Positions 44,989 through 53,754 of a DNA stretch of 64,000 nucleotides are shown here, one piece after another. This DNA is from Clostridiales bacterium (GTDB lineage: Bacteria; Bacillota; Clostridia; Monoglobales; WRBX01), in contig JAISIR010000014.1 in the NCBI GenBank assembly GCA_031261985.1, positions 1 to 64,000 on the forward strand, given 5' to 3'. The notes beneath the pieces were generated by a model that saw only the letters and a program-made list of their open reading frames with translations, made no database searches and had not been told where the DNA came from. The position numbers were made by a program, and so were the translations under genes. Numbering within the stretch: position 1 is the stretch's first letter; each line of letters starts with the position of its first letter.

Positions 44989-46014
44989 CTAAAATTGATT
45001 TAAAAACCTAACATCATTCTCATAGAACAATCGCAAATCGTTTATACCAAGGCTGCGCATAGCAATTCGCTCTAACCCTAAGCCAAAGGCAAACCCGCTA
45101 TATACGTTAGGGTCAATCCCGCAACGCTCTAACACCTTTGCATGCACCATGCCCGCGCCTAAAATCTCTATCCAGCCCTCGCCCTTGCAAACATTACATC
45201 CCTTGCCACCACAATTAGGGCAGCTTATATCCATCTCGGCAGAAGGCTCGGTAAACTGAAAGTGATGCGGACGGAAGCGAACGTCTATCTTCTCGCCATA
45301 TAAATTATTAACAAAGTCAGAAAGCGTTCCTTTTAAATCTGCCATGGTAACGCCCTTATCAACCACTAACCCCTCTATTTGATGGAACATGGGCGAGTGG
45401 GTAGCATCCACAGCATCCGAACGATACACGCGCCCTGGTGCAACCATGCGAATCGGCGGCTTTTGATGCTCCATAACCCTAATTTGAACTGACGATGTTT
45501 GCGTACGCAATAGAACATCATCAAACCCATCAATGTAAAAGGTATCGTCTTCGTCACGCGCGCTATGTGTAGGCGGAATATTAAGCGCGTCAAAGTTATA
45601 ATAATCTTTCTCGACTTCTGGACCCTCGGCAATAACAAACCCCATGCCCACAAAAATTTGCTTAATTTGGTTCAACACTTTTGTAAGCGGGTGAACGCTG
45701 CCCAAAACAGGCTTAACACCTGGCATGGTAACATCAATCTTCTCGCTCAGCATTTTATTTTGGATAGCAACCGATTCCATTGCCGCTTTTTTAGCATTAA
45801 GCGCATCTTCAACTGCACCACGTGCACTATTTACAATAGCACCAAAGGCAGGACGCTCATCGGCTGGCAACGCACCCATGGTCTTCATCAACTGGGTAAT
45901 CTCGCCCTTTTTACCTAAATACTTAATGCGGATATCGTCTATCTGCTTTAGGTCGCTTGCGCCCTCAACCTCGGCAATTGCAGCGTTTTTTATATTTTCT
46001 ACATCATAGTTCAT
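44989..46014 (-). CDS. pheS: Phenylalanine-tRNA ligase alpha subunit
   Basis: ATG 46014 is chosen since GGAGA is six bases upstream; ATG 46020 touches that site. The 341-residue class II synthetase has an N-terminal coiled coil, motif 2 (RVYRSDAVDATHSPMFHQIEG) and motif 3 (FGLGLERIAM). A CPNCGGKGCNVCKGEG stretch in the core is a small Cys cluster seen in some PheS. There is no T-box leader; only about 35 bases separate the -10 from the start. Confidence 0.97.
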   Translation of the reverse strand: MNYDVENIKNAAIAEVEGASDLKQIDDIRIKYLGKKGEITQLMKTMGALPADERPAFGAIVNSARGAVEDALNAKKAAMESVAIQNKMLSEKIDVTMPGVKPVLGSVHPLTKVLNQIKQIFVGMGFVIAEGPEVEKDYYNFDALNIPPTHSARDEDDTFYIDGFDDVLLRTQTSSVQIRVMEHQKPPIRMVAPGRVYRSDAVDATHSPMFHQIEGLVVDKGVTMADLKGTLSDFVNNLYGEKIDVRFRPHHFQFTEPSAEMDISCPNCGGKGCNVCKGEGWIEILGAGMVHAKVLERCGIDPNVYSGFAFGLGLERIAMRSLGINDLRLFYENDVRFLNQF

Positions 46015-46048
46015 AGTCATTCTCCAATTTTATTTAGTAAGTAATGAT

Positions 46049-46077
46049 ATTTTATAGCAAAAAGAGGCTTTTGTCAA
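46049..46077 (-). promoter_or_regulatory. SigA-type promoter for pheS
   Basis: On the minus strand TTGACA (46072-46077) and TAAAAT (46049-46054) are 17 bases apart. The -35 overlaps the stop codon of the deaminase gene. Confidence 0.75.
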
Positions 46078-46574
46078 TACCCCGTTTTTTCTCCTAAACT
46101 ATCATCATCGTCTATCCATAAATTAACATCAATAATCTCGTAATTATTCTCGTCCCTACGCACTACCACGCGTGCTATCCCTGCATTAATCACCATTCTC
46201 TTGCACATAGCACACGAGTTTGCATCGCTAACAATTTCGCCCGTTTCAACATCGCGACCTACTAGGTAAAGGGTGCCACCTATCATCTCTTTACGCGAGG
46301 CACTAATTATAGCGTTCGCCTCGGCATGAACGCTCCTGCACATCTCGTATCTCTCGCCGCGTGGAATATTAAGCGTTTGACGATGACAGCAGCCTAAATC
46401 GATGCAGTTTTTACGCCTGCGTGGCGCGCCAACATAACCAGTCGATACAATCTCGTCTGCCACTACTATTATGGCGCCAAAGTTCCGACGCAGGCAGGTC
46501 CCGCGCTCTAGTACCGTTTCGGCAATATCTAGGTAATAATTGTGTTTGTCACGTCGTGTTGAGTTATTTGGCAT
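46074..46574 (-). CDS. Deoxycytidylate (dCMP) deaminase-like protein
   Basis: ATG 46574 is preferred for its GGGGG site. The 166-residue zinc enzyme has HAEANAI (His and catalytic Glu) and SCAMCKRMVINAG (zinc Cys pair), the cytidine/deoxycytidylate deaminase signature, plus a second Cys/His group (CIDLGCCHR) typical of the ComEB/dCMP branch. It would supply dUMP for dTMP synthesis. Confidence 0.9.
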   Translation of the reverse strand: MPNNSTRRDKHNYYLDIAETVLERGTCLRRNFGAIIVVADEIVSTGYVGAPRRRKNCIDLGCCHRQTLNIPRGERYEMCRSVHAEANAIISASRKEMIGGTLYLVGRDVETGEIVSDANSCAMCKRMVINAGIARVVVRRDENNYEIIDVNLWIDDDDSLGEKTGY

Positions 46575-46629
46575 AGGAATTTCCCCCATTATATTTTTTA
46601 TTTAAAAGATAATCGTAGCAAGCAATTTG

Positions 46630-46790
46630 TTTTTTACGCTGCCCGAATGAGTTTTTCGCCGCAAACCTGGCTAGCATTTTTCCGCTGCAAGTCAAGGGCG
46701 ATGCGAAGCATCGTGTATTTACCCTTGACTAAGCAGGCGGAACAAATGCTAAGGTCAGAGTGCGAAAAACGAGCGGAGCAGCGTAAAATA
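46630..46790 (+). repeat. Family A structured element, copy A4, with a replaced inner stem
   Basis: The outer arms (46632-46642/46778-46788) and second stem (46651-46659/46762-46770) match A1-A3. The interior is largely different in sequence yet still folds: 46672-46679/46744-46751, 46682-46685/46737-46740, 46690-46698/46722-46730 and a tip 46699-46704/46708-46713. This is compensatory replacement of an entire stem. The conserved linker follows. Confidence 0.85.
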
Positions 46791-46866
46791 CGCAGCTTGA
46801 ATAGATTTAGAGCTTTAAAAAAGCAAATAATAAGCCAGAAGCCAGAAGCGAGAAGTATTTCCCCAA

Positions 46867-46951
46867 CCATTTTGCAAATGCCTAAACTAAGCAAAGGTAT
46901 AAAGAGCGACTTCCTCGTCCTGCCTTTGCGGTTTAGGTGTTTGCAAAATGG
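46867..46951 (+). repeat. Family B structured element, copy B6
   Basis: Same stem type and core as B4, with outer arms CCATTTTGCAAA.../...TTTGCAAAATGG. A solo right arm of the B1 type (about 46975-46991) follows, as in the B2 region. Confidence 0.85.
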
Positions 46952-47004
46952 CACAACCACAAACTTGATTGTCTGTTTTAAAAAATATTAGATAAATTAA
47001 CTTA

Positions 47005-47979
47005 TTAATTTTTAATTATCTCTTTATATTTTTGAACAGCATATACATCTGTCATTCCTGCAATATAATCTTTAACCGCCTCGTTAATATCTCTATCTTT
47101 AATTCCATTATAACTAGGTAATTCGTTAGGGTTATTCAAAAAGTGTGTATATAAATGTTCTATAACTTCACAAGCAAAACTATCCTGCTGATGATTAGTT
47201 TTAGTATATACTTCGCTAAACAAAAACTCACGTAAGGCAAGCATCGCTTTATGTATATCGGGCTGCATATCTACTATAGGTTTAGCGTACGAATAATCTA
47301 CAATCGCCTTAATTAATGTGTCAATACGCACCGAATGTGTCGCGCCCAAAACGGCAATTAAATCATCGGGCAAATCACTCTTGGTAATAAGCCCCGCGCG
47401 AATAGCATCGTCAATATCGTGGTTTATATAGGCAATCCTATCGGCAAACTTAATAATCTTACCCTCTAACGTGTCGGCAACATCGCTTCCCGTGTGGTTG
47501 ACTATTCCATCACGCACAGCATAAGTAAGGTTTAAGCCACCATGCTCTAAGCTATCTACCACCTTTAAACTTTGCTCGGCATGTTTAAACCCGCCCGGGT
47601 GCATTTTATTTAAAACATGCTCACCGGTATGCCCAAAAGGAGTATGCCCTAGGTCGTGACCTAAAGCTATAGCCTCGGTTAAATCCTCGTTAAGCTCAAG
47701 CGCGCGTGCAATGGTTCGCGCAATTTGCGAAACCTCTAAAGTATGCGTCAGACGTGTGCGATAATGGTCGCCATCTGTCGCCAAAAACACTTGCGTTTTA
47801 TGCTTAAGCCTACGGAAGGCTTTTGAGTGGATAATTTTATCTCTATCCCGTTGATACTCTGGACGTATATCGCATTTAGCTTCGGGGGCCTTGCGCTCGG
47901 CGGCATCAGAAAACGAGGCGTAAGGCCGCAAATATTGATGTTCACGCTGCTCCTGATTTATTCGGTAAATTGTAGACAT
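47005..47979 (-). CDS. dgt: Deoxyguanosinetriphosphate triphosphohydrolase-like protein (HD domain)
   Basis: ATG 47979 is preferred for its AGGGGGA site; the longer frame would run back through the mltG end. The 324-residue protein has RLKHKTQVF, the HD residues in RLTHTLEVSQIART and GHDLGHTPFGHTGE, and a later KFADRIAYINHDIDDAIRAG motif. Family members hydrolyse dNTPs or act in DNA maintenance. It lies 22 bases after mltG. Confidence 0.92.
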   Translation of the reverse strand: MSTIYRINQEQREHQYLRPYASFSDAAERKAPEAKCDIRPEYQRDRDKIIHSKAFRRLKHKTQVFLATDGDHYRTRLTHTLEVSQIARTIARALELNEDLTEAIALGHDLGHTPFGHTGEHVLNKMHPGGFKHAEQSLKVVDSLEHGGLNLTYAVRDGIVNHTGSDVADTLEGKIIKFADRIAYINHDIDDAIRAGLITKSDLPDDLIAVLGATHSVRIDTLIKAIVDYSYAKPIVDMQPDIHKAMLALREFLFSEVYTKTNHQQDSFACEVIEHLYTHFLNNPNELPSYNGIKDRDINEAVKDYIAGMTDVYAVQKYKEIIKN

Positions 47980-48001
47980 ATCGAAGAATCCCCCTATATC
48001 A

Positions 48002-49000
48002 CTATTGCGCCCTATTATGCTCCTCCAGCGTTTTACTAAATATATGCTTCCCGTTTGTAAACACAAAATAGTAGTAATCGGTATCGGCAGGGTATAGCGC
48101 TGCGTTGATAGCCTTCTCACCTGGCGCGGCAATTGGTCCAATTGGCAAGCCTTTGTTAATGTAAGTGTTATAAGGCGATTTTATTTGTGTATCAGCAACC
48201 GATAGCACAGGCTTACGCTCTTTTAATATATATTGCACCGTCGCACAACTCTGAAGCGGCATTCCAATATCTAACCTGTTATGGAACACGCTAGAAACCT
48301 TGCTTCGGTCTACATCGCCCTGAGCCTCACGTTCGATAATCGAGGCTAAAGTTATAACTTGGTCCGAGGTCATTTTTAAATTATCCGCCGCGTTATAGCA
48401 CGATAAATCAAAAACTTGGTTAAATTTATTAAGCATTTTATCGATAATTTCATGCTCCGACTCGGTTTGGCTTATCATATATGTAGCAGGGAATAAATAC
48501 CCCTCTAGGCGATTCTCTTTCCGCGAAATATTTTTAATAAAAGGGTAGTCAAACGCGCCATTTTCAAGCTCGTCATAGAACTTTTTGCGGTTTATAAGCC
48601 CATTCTCTTCTAACAAATCAGCTATCTGTCGCACTTCGTACCCCTCGGGGATAACTATTTTTATGCCATCTGGCGCAGGCACCGCGTTCATATTACTTTT
48701 AATTTTAGAGTACGAAAAATTATCCAGCACCACATGGTCGCCAGCTTTAAGGCTAAAATTGCTATCTGTACGAAGGTATATCTTAAACAAAAACGGTATA
48801 TTAATTACACCTTTGTCTTTTAAAATATCAACCAGCTCGGCATTAGTAGTCCCGCTTGGGATAGGCACCGCAACGGTGCTTTTATCACCGCGCAAACCAA
48901 AAAAATCTGCACATATTACCAAAACAAAATAAACGGCAACAATAGCAATAATTATAGCGATTATACTTTTTTTATTGTTTTTTCGACGTCTTCTTTTCAT
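48002..49000 (-). CDS. mltG: Endolytic murein transglycosylase MltG
   Basis: This 332-residue protein has a basic N-terminus (KRRRRKNNKK), one transmembrane helix (about 12-32), a LysM-like region and the YceG/MltG catalytic domain with ASIIEREAQ, carrying the catalytic Glu, and SPYNTYINKGLPIGPIAAPG. It cuts nascent glycan strands. The -10 lies only 7 bases from the ATG and there is no ribosome-binding site, so the mRNA may be leaderless. Confidence 0.95.
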   Translation of the reverse strand: MKRRRRKNNKKSIIAIIIAIVAVYFVLVICADFFGLRGDKSTVAVPIPSGTTNAELVDILKDKGVINIPFLFKIYLRTDSNFSLKAGDHVVLDNFSYSKIKSNMNAVPAPDGIKIVIPEGYEVRQIADLLEENGLINRKKFYDELENGAFDYPFIKNISRKENRLEGYLFPATYMISQTESEHEIIDKMLNKFNQVFDLSCYNAADNLKMTSDQVITLASIIEREAQGDVDRSKVSSVFHNRLDIGMPLQSCATVQYILKERKPVLSVADTQIKSPYNTYINKGLPIGPIAAPGEKAINAALYPADTDYYYFVFTNGKHIFSKTLEEHNRAQ

Positions 49001-49007
49001 ACATTAC

Positions 49008-49036
49008 ATTATATTAAAACGCAATGGGTTTGTCAA
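49008..49036 (-). promoter_or_regulatory. SigA-type promoter for mltG-dgt
   Basis: On the minus strand TTGACA (49031-49036) and TATAAT (49008-49013) are exactly 17 bases apart. The predicted start site falls at or next to the mltG ATG (49000). Confidence 0.8.
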
Positions 49037-49075
49037 GTATCAATTTGGTTATAATTTAAGCGGTGAATAATATAT

Positions 49076-49555
49076 ATGTCAAATGTTCTATATATCTTGG
49101 CAGGCTCAGGGCTTGTGGTATCGTTTTTTATAAACCGTCGCAAAACAATAGACGCCTGCTCATACTCCTGGCGTTTGTTTATGTCGATACTCCCGCAATT
49201 GTTATTAATATCACTAATAGTTGGGTTAATATTTGCCATGGTATCTAACGAAACTTTAGTTAAACTTTTAAGCAGCGGCAATGGCTGGCTAGGATTAATA
49301 ATATCTGATGTAATAGGTGCCATAGCCATTATCCCTGGCGTTATAGCCTTCCCATTAGCCGGTCAAATCTTAACCTATGGCGCAGGGTACTCGGTTATTG
49401 CAACCTTTATATCATCGTTAATGATGGTTGGCGTAATTACTTTTGGTATGGAGCGGGATGTGTTTGGTACTAAAATTGCTACCTGGCGTAATGTGTTAGG
49501 GTTTATCCTTAGCATAATTATAGGATTTACAATGGGCGGATTAATGGGGAGTTGA
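49076..49555 (+). CDS. Half-length permease (UPF0718/DUF318-like), first gene
   Basis: This 159-residue protein has about five hydrophobic segments and a conserved loop with SNETLVKLLSSGNGWLGLIISDVIGAIAIIPG. It corresponds to one half of UPF0718-type permeases, whose two repeats are normally fused in one chain of about 300-340 residues. The other half is the next gene, seven bases downstream. The substrate is unknown. Confidence 0.75.
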   Translation: MSNVLYILAGSGLVVSFFINRRKTIDACSYSWRLFMSILPQLLLISLIVGLIFAMVSNETLVKLLSSGNGWLGLIISDVIGAIAIIPGVIAFPLAGQILTYGAGYSVIATFISSLMMVGVITFGMERDVFGTKIATWRNVLGFILSIIIGFTMGGLMGS

Positions 49556-49562
49556 AATTATA

Positions 49563-50093
49563 ATGCAAAAAAAAGCTGATAAAAAGAATAAAGAAAAACC
49601 TTACCTAACTTTAGGCAGGTTTAAATGGGTATTGGTAGTATTATTAATAGATGCAATTGTGCTGCTAGTAGACTTCCCGCGCGGCGAAACAAGCTGCCAA
49701 AAAGCAATAGAAGGATTCGCTAATGTATTCAAAATTCTCCCACCTATATTTATATTGCTTGGGCTGTTAAATTCGTGGGTATCACGCGAGACATTTGCTA
49801 AATACATGGGCAAACGCGCGAACGCATGGTTGGGTGGCGGCATAGCTTTTTTATTGGGCGCATTATCGGCAGGCCCGTTATATGCGTCCTTCCCGGTTAT
49901 CGCATCGTTTAAACAAAAAGGCGTCGCACCGCGAAACCTATATTTGTTACTAGGCGCGTGGGCGACGTGTAGGCTACCATTATTATTAGTAGAAAGCACA
50001 TATTTAGGCGTAAAGTTTGCAGCGTTAAGGGTAGGTTTAAGCGCGGTAGGAGTAGTGATAATTGCTTTTATATTAGAGAGGGTTAACGCTTAA
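49563..50093 (+). CDS. Half-length permease (UPF0718/DUF318-like), second gene
   Basis: This 176-residue protein has a Lys-rich start, about five hydrophobic segments and the second repeat motif SRETFAKYMGKRANAWLGGG followed by GALSAGPLYASFP. Together with the upstream gene it should form a heterodimeric permease. Its end overlaps the convergent gene at 50083 by 11 bases. Confidence 0.75.
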   Translation: MQKKADKKNKEKPYLTLGRFKWVLVVLLIDAIVLLVDFPRGETSCQKAIEGFANVFKILPPIFILLGLLNSWVSRETFAKYMGKRANAWLGGGIAFLLGALSAGPLYASFPVIASFKQKGVAPRNLYLLLGAWATCRLPLLLVESTYLGVKFAALRVGLSAVGVVIIAFILERVNA

Positions 50094-50697
50094 AATATTT
50101 AGAAAAATCGGTATTTCTCATTCCAATCTTGCCCGATTTTATCTCATCCGATTTCTCCATAATTGCCGACATAACAGCCGACTTCAATTTTTTAATTACC
50201 GATTTTTTAGTTTTAGATATTGCCTTCCCTAATCTATAAGCTTTAGTGTTCGGTTCTTTACCTTCATTTGTTTTAGCATTAGCCTCTAATAATTCATCAT
50301 ATTCATCTTGATTTATAACATTAATATAGCTAGTTATAAACTGATGTAAAATTGCATATTCGTGTTTTTTAATATAATCGTTAAGTCGGTTATAATCTTT
50401 TTCACCTAATATCAATTTAGAATCATCATCTGTATTAATTAAATCATGTAAATTATCGATAGTCTTTAAAACGCGCGACTTTTTTTGTTGAGCCAAAACT
50501 TCAAAAGGTGTGTACAAGGCGGCAAACGATGCAATACCCACAAATGGGTTATATATTAGCCAAAGCATGCAGCCATAAAGCCCAGCATGAAAAGCGCGAC
50601 CTAACATTCTCCCCACGCGTTGCTTGGGCGTGCCATATATCGTTTTTTTAAGTTTTAAAAGTTGGTGCAGAATCATTTTCTTTTTTTCAATATCCAT
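50083..50697 (-). CDS. Hypothetical basic protein with a membrane segment
   Basis: The 204-residue frame starts at ATG 50697 (GGGGG site 11 bases upstream). It has a hydrophobic stretch at about residues 36-62, a charged helical middle and a Lys-rich C-terminus (KTKKSVIKKLKSAV). Family not recognised. It is monocistronic with a good promoter, supporting a real gene. Confidence 0.65.
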   Translation of the reverse strand: MDIEKKKMILHQLLKLKKTIYGTPKQRVGRMLGRAFHAGLYGCMLWLIYNPFVGIASFAALYTPFEVLAQQKKSRVLKTIDNLHDLINTDDDSKLILGEKDYNRLNDYIKKHEYAILHQFITSYINVINQDEYDELLEANAKTNEGKEPNTKAYRLGKAISKTKKSVIKKLKSAVMSAIMEKSDEIKSGKIGMRNTDFSKYFKR

Positions 50698-50735
50698 TAC
50701 AACGCGCACCCCCTTTTTTAATGTTGCTCACTAAT

Positions 50736-50764
50736 ATTATAGCATATAATGAAGAAAAAGTCAA
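50736..50764 (-). promoter_or_regulatory. SigA-type promoter for the hypothetical gene at 50083
   Basis: On the minus strand TTGACT (50759-50764) and TATAAT (50736-50741) are 17 bases apart, 38 bases before the start. Confidence 0.75.
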
Positions 50765-50854
50765 GATATGACAATGTATTAAGTAATTTTTATCTATGCG
50801 CAACCATAAAATATTAAGTAAGCACTGAATAACTAGATACAAGGTGGTTTGCGC

Positions 50855-51847
50855 ATGTTTGTTAGCATAAGTAAAAAAGTAATTATTTACGTATTTTTTA
50901 TCGGTCTTGCTCTCTTTGGCGGTTGGGGAATTTATTGGTACACCCACATTCCACCTATTTTGCATCAAGAATTATCTGATGTATACCCCGAAGGCAACGC
51001 CCCCGCGCCTACTCCCACCGCCGACTATATCCATTGGGCAGAGTTTGACGTCACCGAAAGCATGATGAATAAAGCTTTTGAGTACGACCTTAAAACTTAT
51101 GGCAGCGATAATCACGTTAGTTGGATAGACCTGCTTGCATACTCGGTCGCTAAAAAATGGGGTAATGTAAATAAAAAAACAAGTTCATACATAGACGAAG
51201 CAATTACACATATTAAATCTGGCGCAAAAATTGAGGATATTAGTAGCAACTTAAAATACTTTGCACTATACAAAAAAATTTATTCGGCTGTGCTAAGCGA
51301 GTATGTCGGCACTTACACTAATGCAGACGGCATCGAAAAATATGGTATAAAAGCCTACTCGCCCATTGCAAAAGGGTATAGTTACCGCCACTATGACGAT
51401 TTTGGCAATAGTAGGTCGTATGGCTATTCGCGCCGTCATTTAGGTAACGATTTATTAGGCTCGGTTGGCACGCCAATTATAGCCGTCGAGGGCGGAACTA
51501 TAGAAGCATTAGGCTGGAACCAATATGGCGGTTGGCGCATAGGCATTAGAAGCCACGATAAGCAGCGTTATTATTACTATGCCCACCTGCGCGCTAAAAA
51601 GCCATATGCAGAGGGGTTGAATCAGGGCGACACCGTTACCGCTGGGCAATTAATAGGGTATTTAGGTCAATCGGGATACTCATCTAAAGAAGGCTCTAAT
51701 AATATTAAAACTCCACACTTGCATTTTGGCATTCAGCTTATTTTTGACGAGAGCCAAAAAGATAGCACCAATCAAATATGGATTGATGCCTATAACATTA
51801 TAGAATTTTTAGAAAGAAATAGAGCAAAGGTAACCAATAATTCATAA
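50855..51847 (+). CDS. M23 family metallopeptidase, membrane-anchored
   Basis: ATG 50855 has AAGGTGG seven bases upstream. The 330-residue protein has an N-terminal transmembrane helix (about 10-28), an uncharacterised helical region and a LytM-type domain with RRHLGNDL (H-x3-D), a YYYYAHLRA segment and HLHFG. These are the zinc ligands of M23 endopeptidases, so it probably cuts peptidoglycan cross-links or acts in sporulation. It converges with nth with no gap. Confidence 0.9.
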   Translation: MFVSISKKVIIYVFFIGLALFGGWGIYWYTHIPPILHQELSDVYPEGNAPAPTPTADYIHWAEFDVTESMMNKAFEYDLKTYGSDNHVSWIDLLAYSVAKKWGNVNKKTSSYIDEAITHIKSGAKIEDISSNLKYFALYKKIYSAVLSEYVGTYTNADGIEKYGIKAYSPIAKGYSYRHYDDFGNSRSYGYSRRHLGNDLLGSVGTPIIAVEGGTIEALGWNQYGGWRIGIRSHDKQRYYYYAHLRAKKPYAEGLNQGDTVTAGQLIGYLGQSGYSSKEGSNNIKTPHLHFGIQLIFDESQKDSTNQIWIDAYNIIEFLERNRAKVTNNS

Positions 51848-52498
51848 TTATGAATTATGAATTATCTCATCGCATAACTCTTTTAGCTCACATTCGTCAC
51901 ACTTAGGTTTACGAGCGTTGCACACATCTCTTCCAAAATGCACCATCATATGACAAAAATCGGTCGAAATCCCTTCGGGAACAACTTCGCGCAACTTCTT
52001 TTCTATTATATCCGCACTTTTAATACTCTTTTCTACCAACCCAAGCCGCTTAACTATCCTGCTGCAATGAGTATCCACAACATACGAAGGCGCGCCAAAA
52101 ATATCACCCATAATTAAATTGGCAGTCTTGCGCCCAACGCCCCCCAGCCTTGTCAGCTTTTCAATCCCCATAGGCACCTCGCCACCATATAGCTCTACCA
52201 ACCCTTGCGCGCATGCTATTATGTTTTTCGCCTTGGTATTATAAAACCCAAGCGGGTGCAATATATTTGCCACATCATCCAACTTTGCCATGGCTAAATC
52301 TTTAGCCATAGGGTATTTAGCAAATAACTTTGGCGTAACCATGTTAACTCGCGCATCGGTACACTGAGCCGAAAGGATAGTCGCTATTAATAGCTCAAAA
52401 GGACTTGCATAATCTAAACTACACTTAGGCTCGGGGTATCGCTGGTCTAATATTTTTTTAATCTCTATCGCCTTTTGTATTTTACTCAATTTTTTCAT
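51848..52498 (-). CDS. nth: Endonuclease III
   Basis: ATG 52498 is used since AGGTGA lies upstream of it. The 216-residue base-excision glycosylase/AP lyase has the helix-hairpin-helix LGGVGRKTA with the catalytic Lys, the catalytic Asp in VVDTHCSRI and a C-terminal [4Fe-4S] motif (C-x6-C-x2-C-x5-C, in CNARKPKCDECELKELC). It removes oxidised pyrimidines. Confidence 0.96.
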   Translation of the reverse strand: MKKLSKIQKAIEIKKILDQRYPEPKCSLDYASPFELLIATILSAQCTDARVNMVTPKLFAKYPMAKDLAMAKLDDVANILHPLGFYNTKAKNIIACAQGLVELYGGEVPMGIEKLTRLGGVGRKTANLIMGDIFGAPSYVVDTHCSRIVKRLGLVEKSIKSADIIEKKLREVVPEGISTDFCHMMVHFGRDVCNARKPKCDECELKELCDEIIHNS

Positions 52499-52558
52499 TA
52501 CCCTCACCTGTGATGATTATATAGCAAATTAAAAAACATGTCAAGATTGAAGATTGGA

Positions 52559-53650
52559 TTATTTTTCATTCGCCTTTTGCGTCATTCCGCACGCCCCCAA
52601 ACACACCGCCACACTACATAAACTTAGTATCATGGCATACAATAGCAATCCACGCGGGTGATACATCGGCGTTTCTATTATACTTTTACTCACCACGCTA
52701 GTCAATGGCATCATCATCTGCATCAAGTAAAATACCCCTGCCGCCACCACACCCTGGATAAGTTTGCGCACTATAAACACTCTCATGCTAAAAGTATTGC
52801 CGACTATCCCCTTTATCTGCATAAACACGCTTATTCCACCAAAGGTAACTAAGAACGTAATCAAAGGTAGGCAACTCCACTTGCCTGCCAACATCATTAT
52901 CCCGGTTGTCATCTCTATTATACCACTAATTAGGCCAGCAATAGATGTAGGCAATACATAAACAATAGGAGTCAACACCCCTATTATCGCACCAAAGAAA
53001 ATCACATATCCGCAGATTAATGCCATGGTCTTAACCCCGTCTAATATAGCTTCGCCAAAGTCAATCGTACCATTTGCGACATTCTTGGCAACCCCCTCTG
53101 CAACGCCCGCGCGCTCACGGCAACTCCCGCCCCTACCACATTTACACCTTATGCCTATGCCAAGAACAATAGCCGATATCACATGCGCTATATACACCAT
53201 CACCCCTGCTTTAACCGAGTTAAAGCAGCCTACGCCTATAGCTCCAATAATAAATAACGGTCCAGAATTATTGCAAAACGATATCAATTTTTCGGCATCT
53301 TTGTAACTTAAACTACCCTTTTTGTACATATCTAGTACTACTTTTGCACCTAAAGGATACCCCGATAGCAGCCCAATAATAAGTGGAAACGCCCCCGCCC
53401 CGCTAACACCAAATATCGGACGCATTACACACTCTAACCTGCGCGCCGCAAGCCTAGGCAGAGGAGTATTAATGACAATTTTGCTTACGATAATAAATGG
53501 CAGCAACGACGGCACCAGCACATTTATACACGCATCAATTGCATTGCTCGCACCGCTCATTACACCTCTGGGGAATGCAATAAACACTACCAGCATAAAA
53601 GTAATGCCAAAAGTTATAACTTTTTTTATTTTCCGTCTTTTAATATTCAT
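52559..53650 (-). CDS. ylbJ: Sporulation integral membrane protein YlbJ
   Basis: This 363-residue protein has about eight hydrophobic helices and nucleoside-recognition-domain-like motifs: LLSGYPLGAKVVLDMY and SFCNNSGPLFIIGAIG. Those are typical of YlbJ, a SigE-regulated protein required for spore cortex formation in Bacillus. A Gly/Cys/Arg-rich cytoplasmic loop (about 168-180) is unusual. It lies upstream of nth on the same strand. Confidence 0.88.
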   Translation of the reverse strand: MNIKRRKIKKVITFGITFMLVVFIAFPRGVMSGASNAIDACINVLVPSLLPFIIVSKIVINTPLPRLAARRLECVMRPIFGVSGAGAFPLIIGLLSGYPLGAKVVLDMYKKGSLSYKDAEKLISFCNNSGPLFIIGAIGVGCFNSVKAGVMVYIAHVISAIVLGIGIRCKCGRGGSCRERAGVAEGVAKNVANGTIDFGEAILDGVKTMALICGYVIFFGAIIGVLTPIVYVLPTSIAGLISGIIEMTTGIMMLAGKWSCLPLITFLVTFGGISVFMQIKGIVGNTFSMRVFIVRKLIQGVVAAGVFYLMQMMMPLTSVVSKSIIETPMYHPRGLLLYAMILSLCSVAVCLGACGMTQKANEK

Positions 53651-53754
53651 ACTAAAAAATATGTTTAAAAATTTTTTATATTCGGTTTTCCCTTAAAAAT
53701 TTAATCTTTTATCAATAAACCAATAAAAAAATTTAAAATGTATTAAATTAACTC

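Noticed and set aside
46014-46080. T-box riboswitch upstream of pheS
   Set aside because: Only about 35 bases lie between the promoter -10 and the start codon, too short for a T-box leader.
23279-46951. Families A and B as retron, IStron or group II intron RNAs
   Set aside because: No reverse transcriptase, TnpB or intron-encoded protein lies near any copy and the sequences lack recognisable intron domains.
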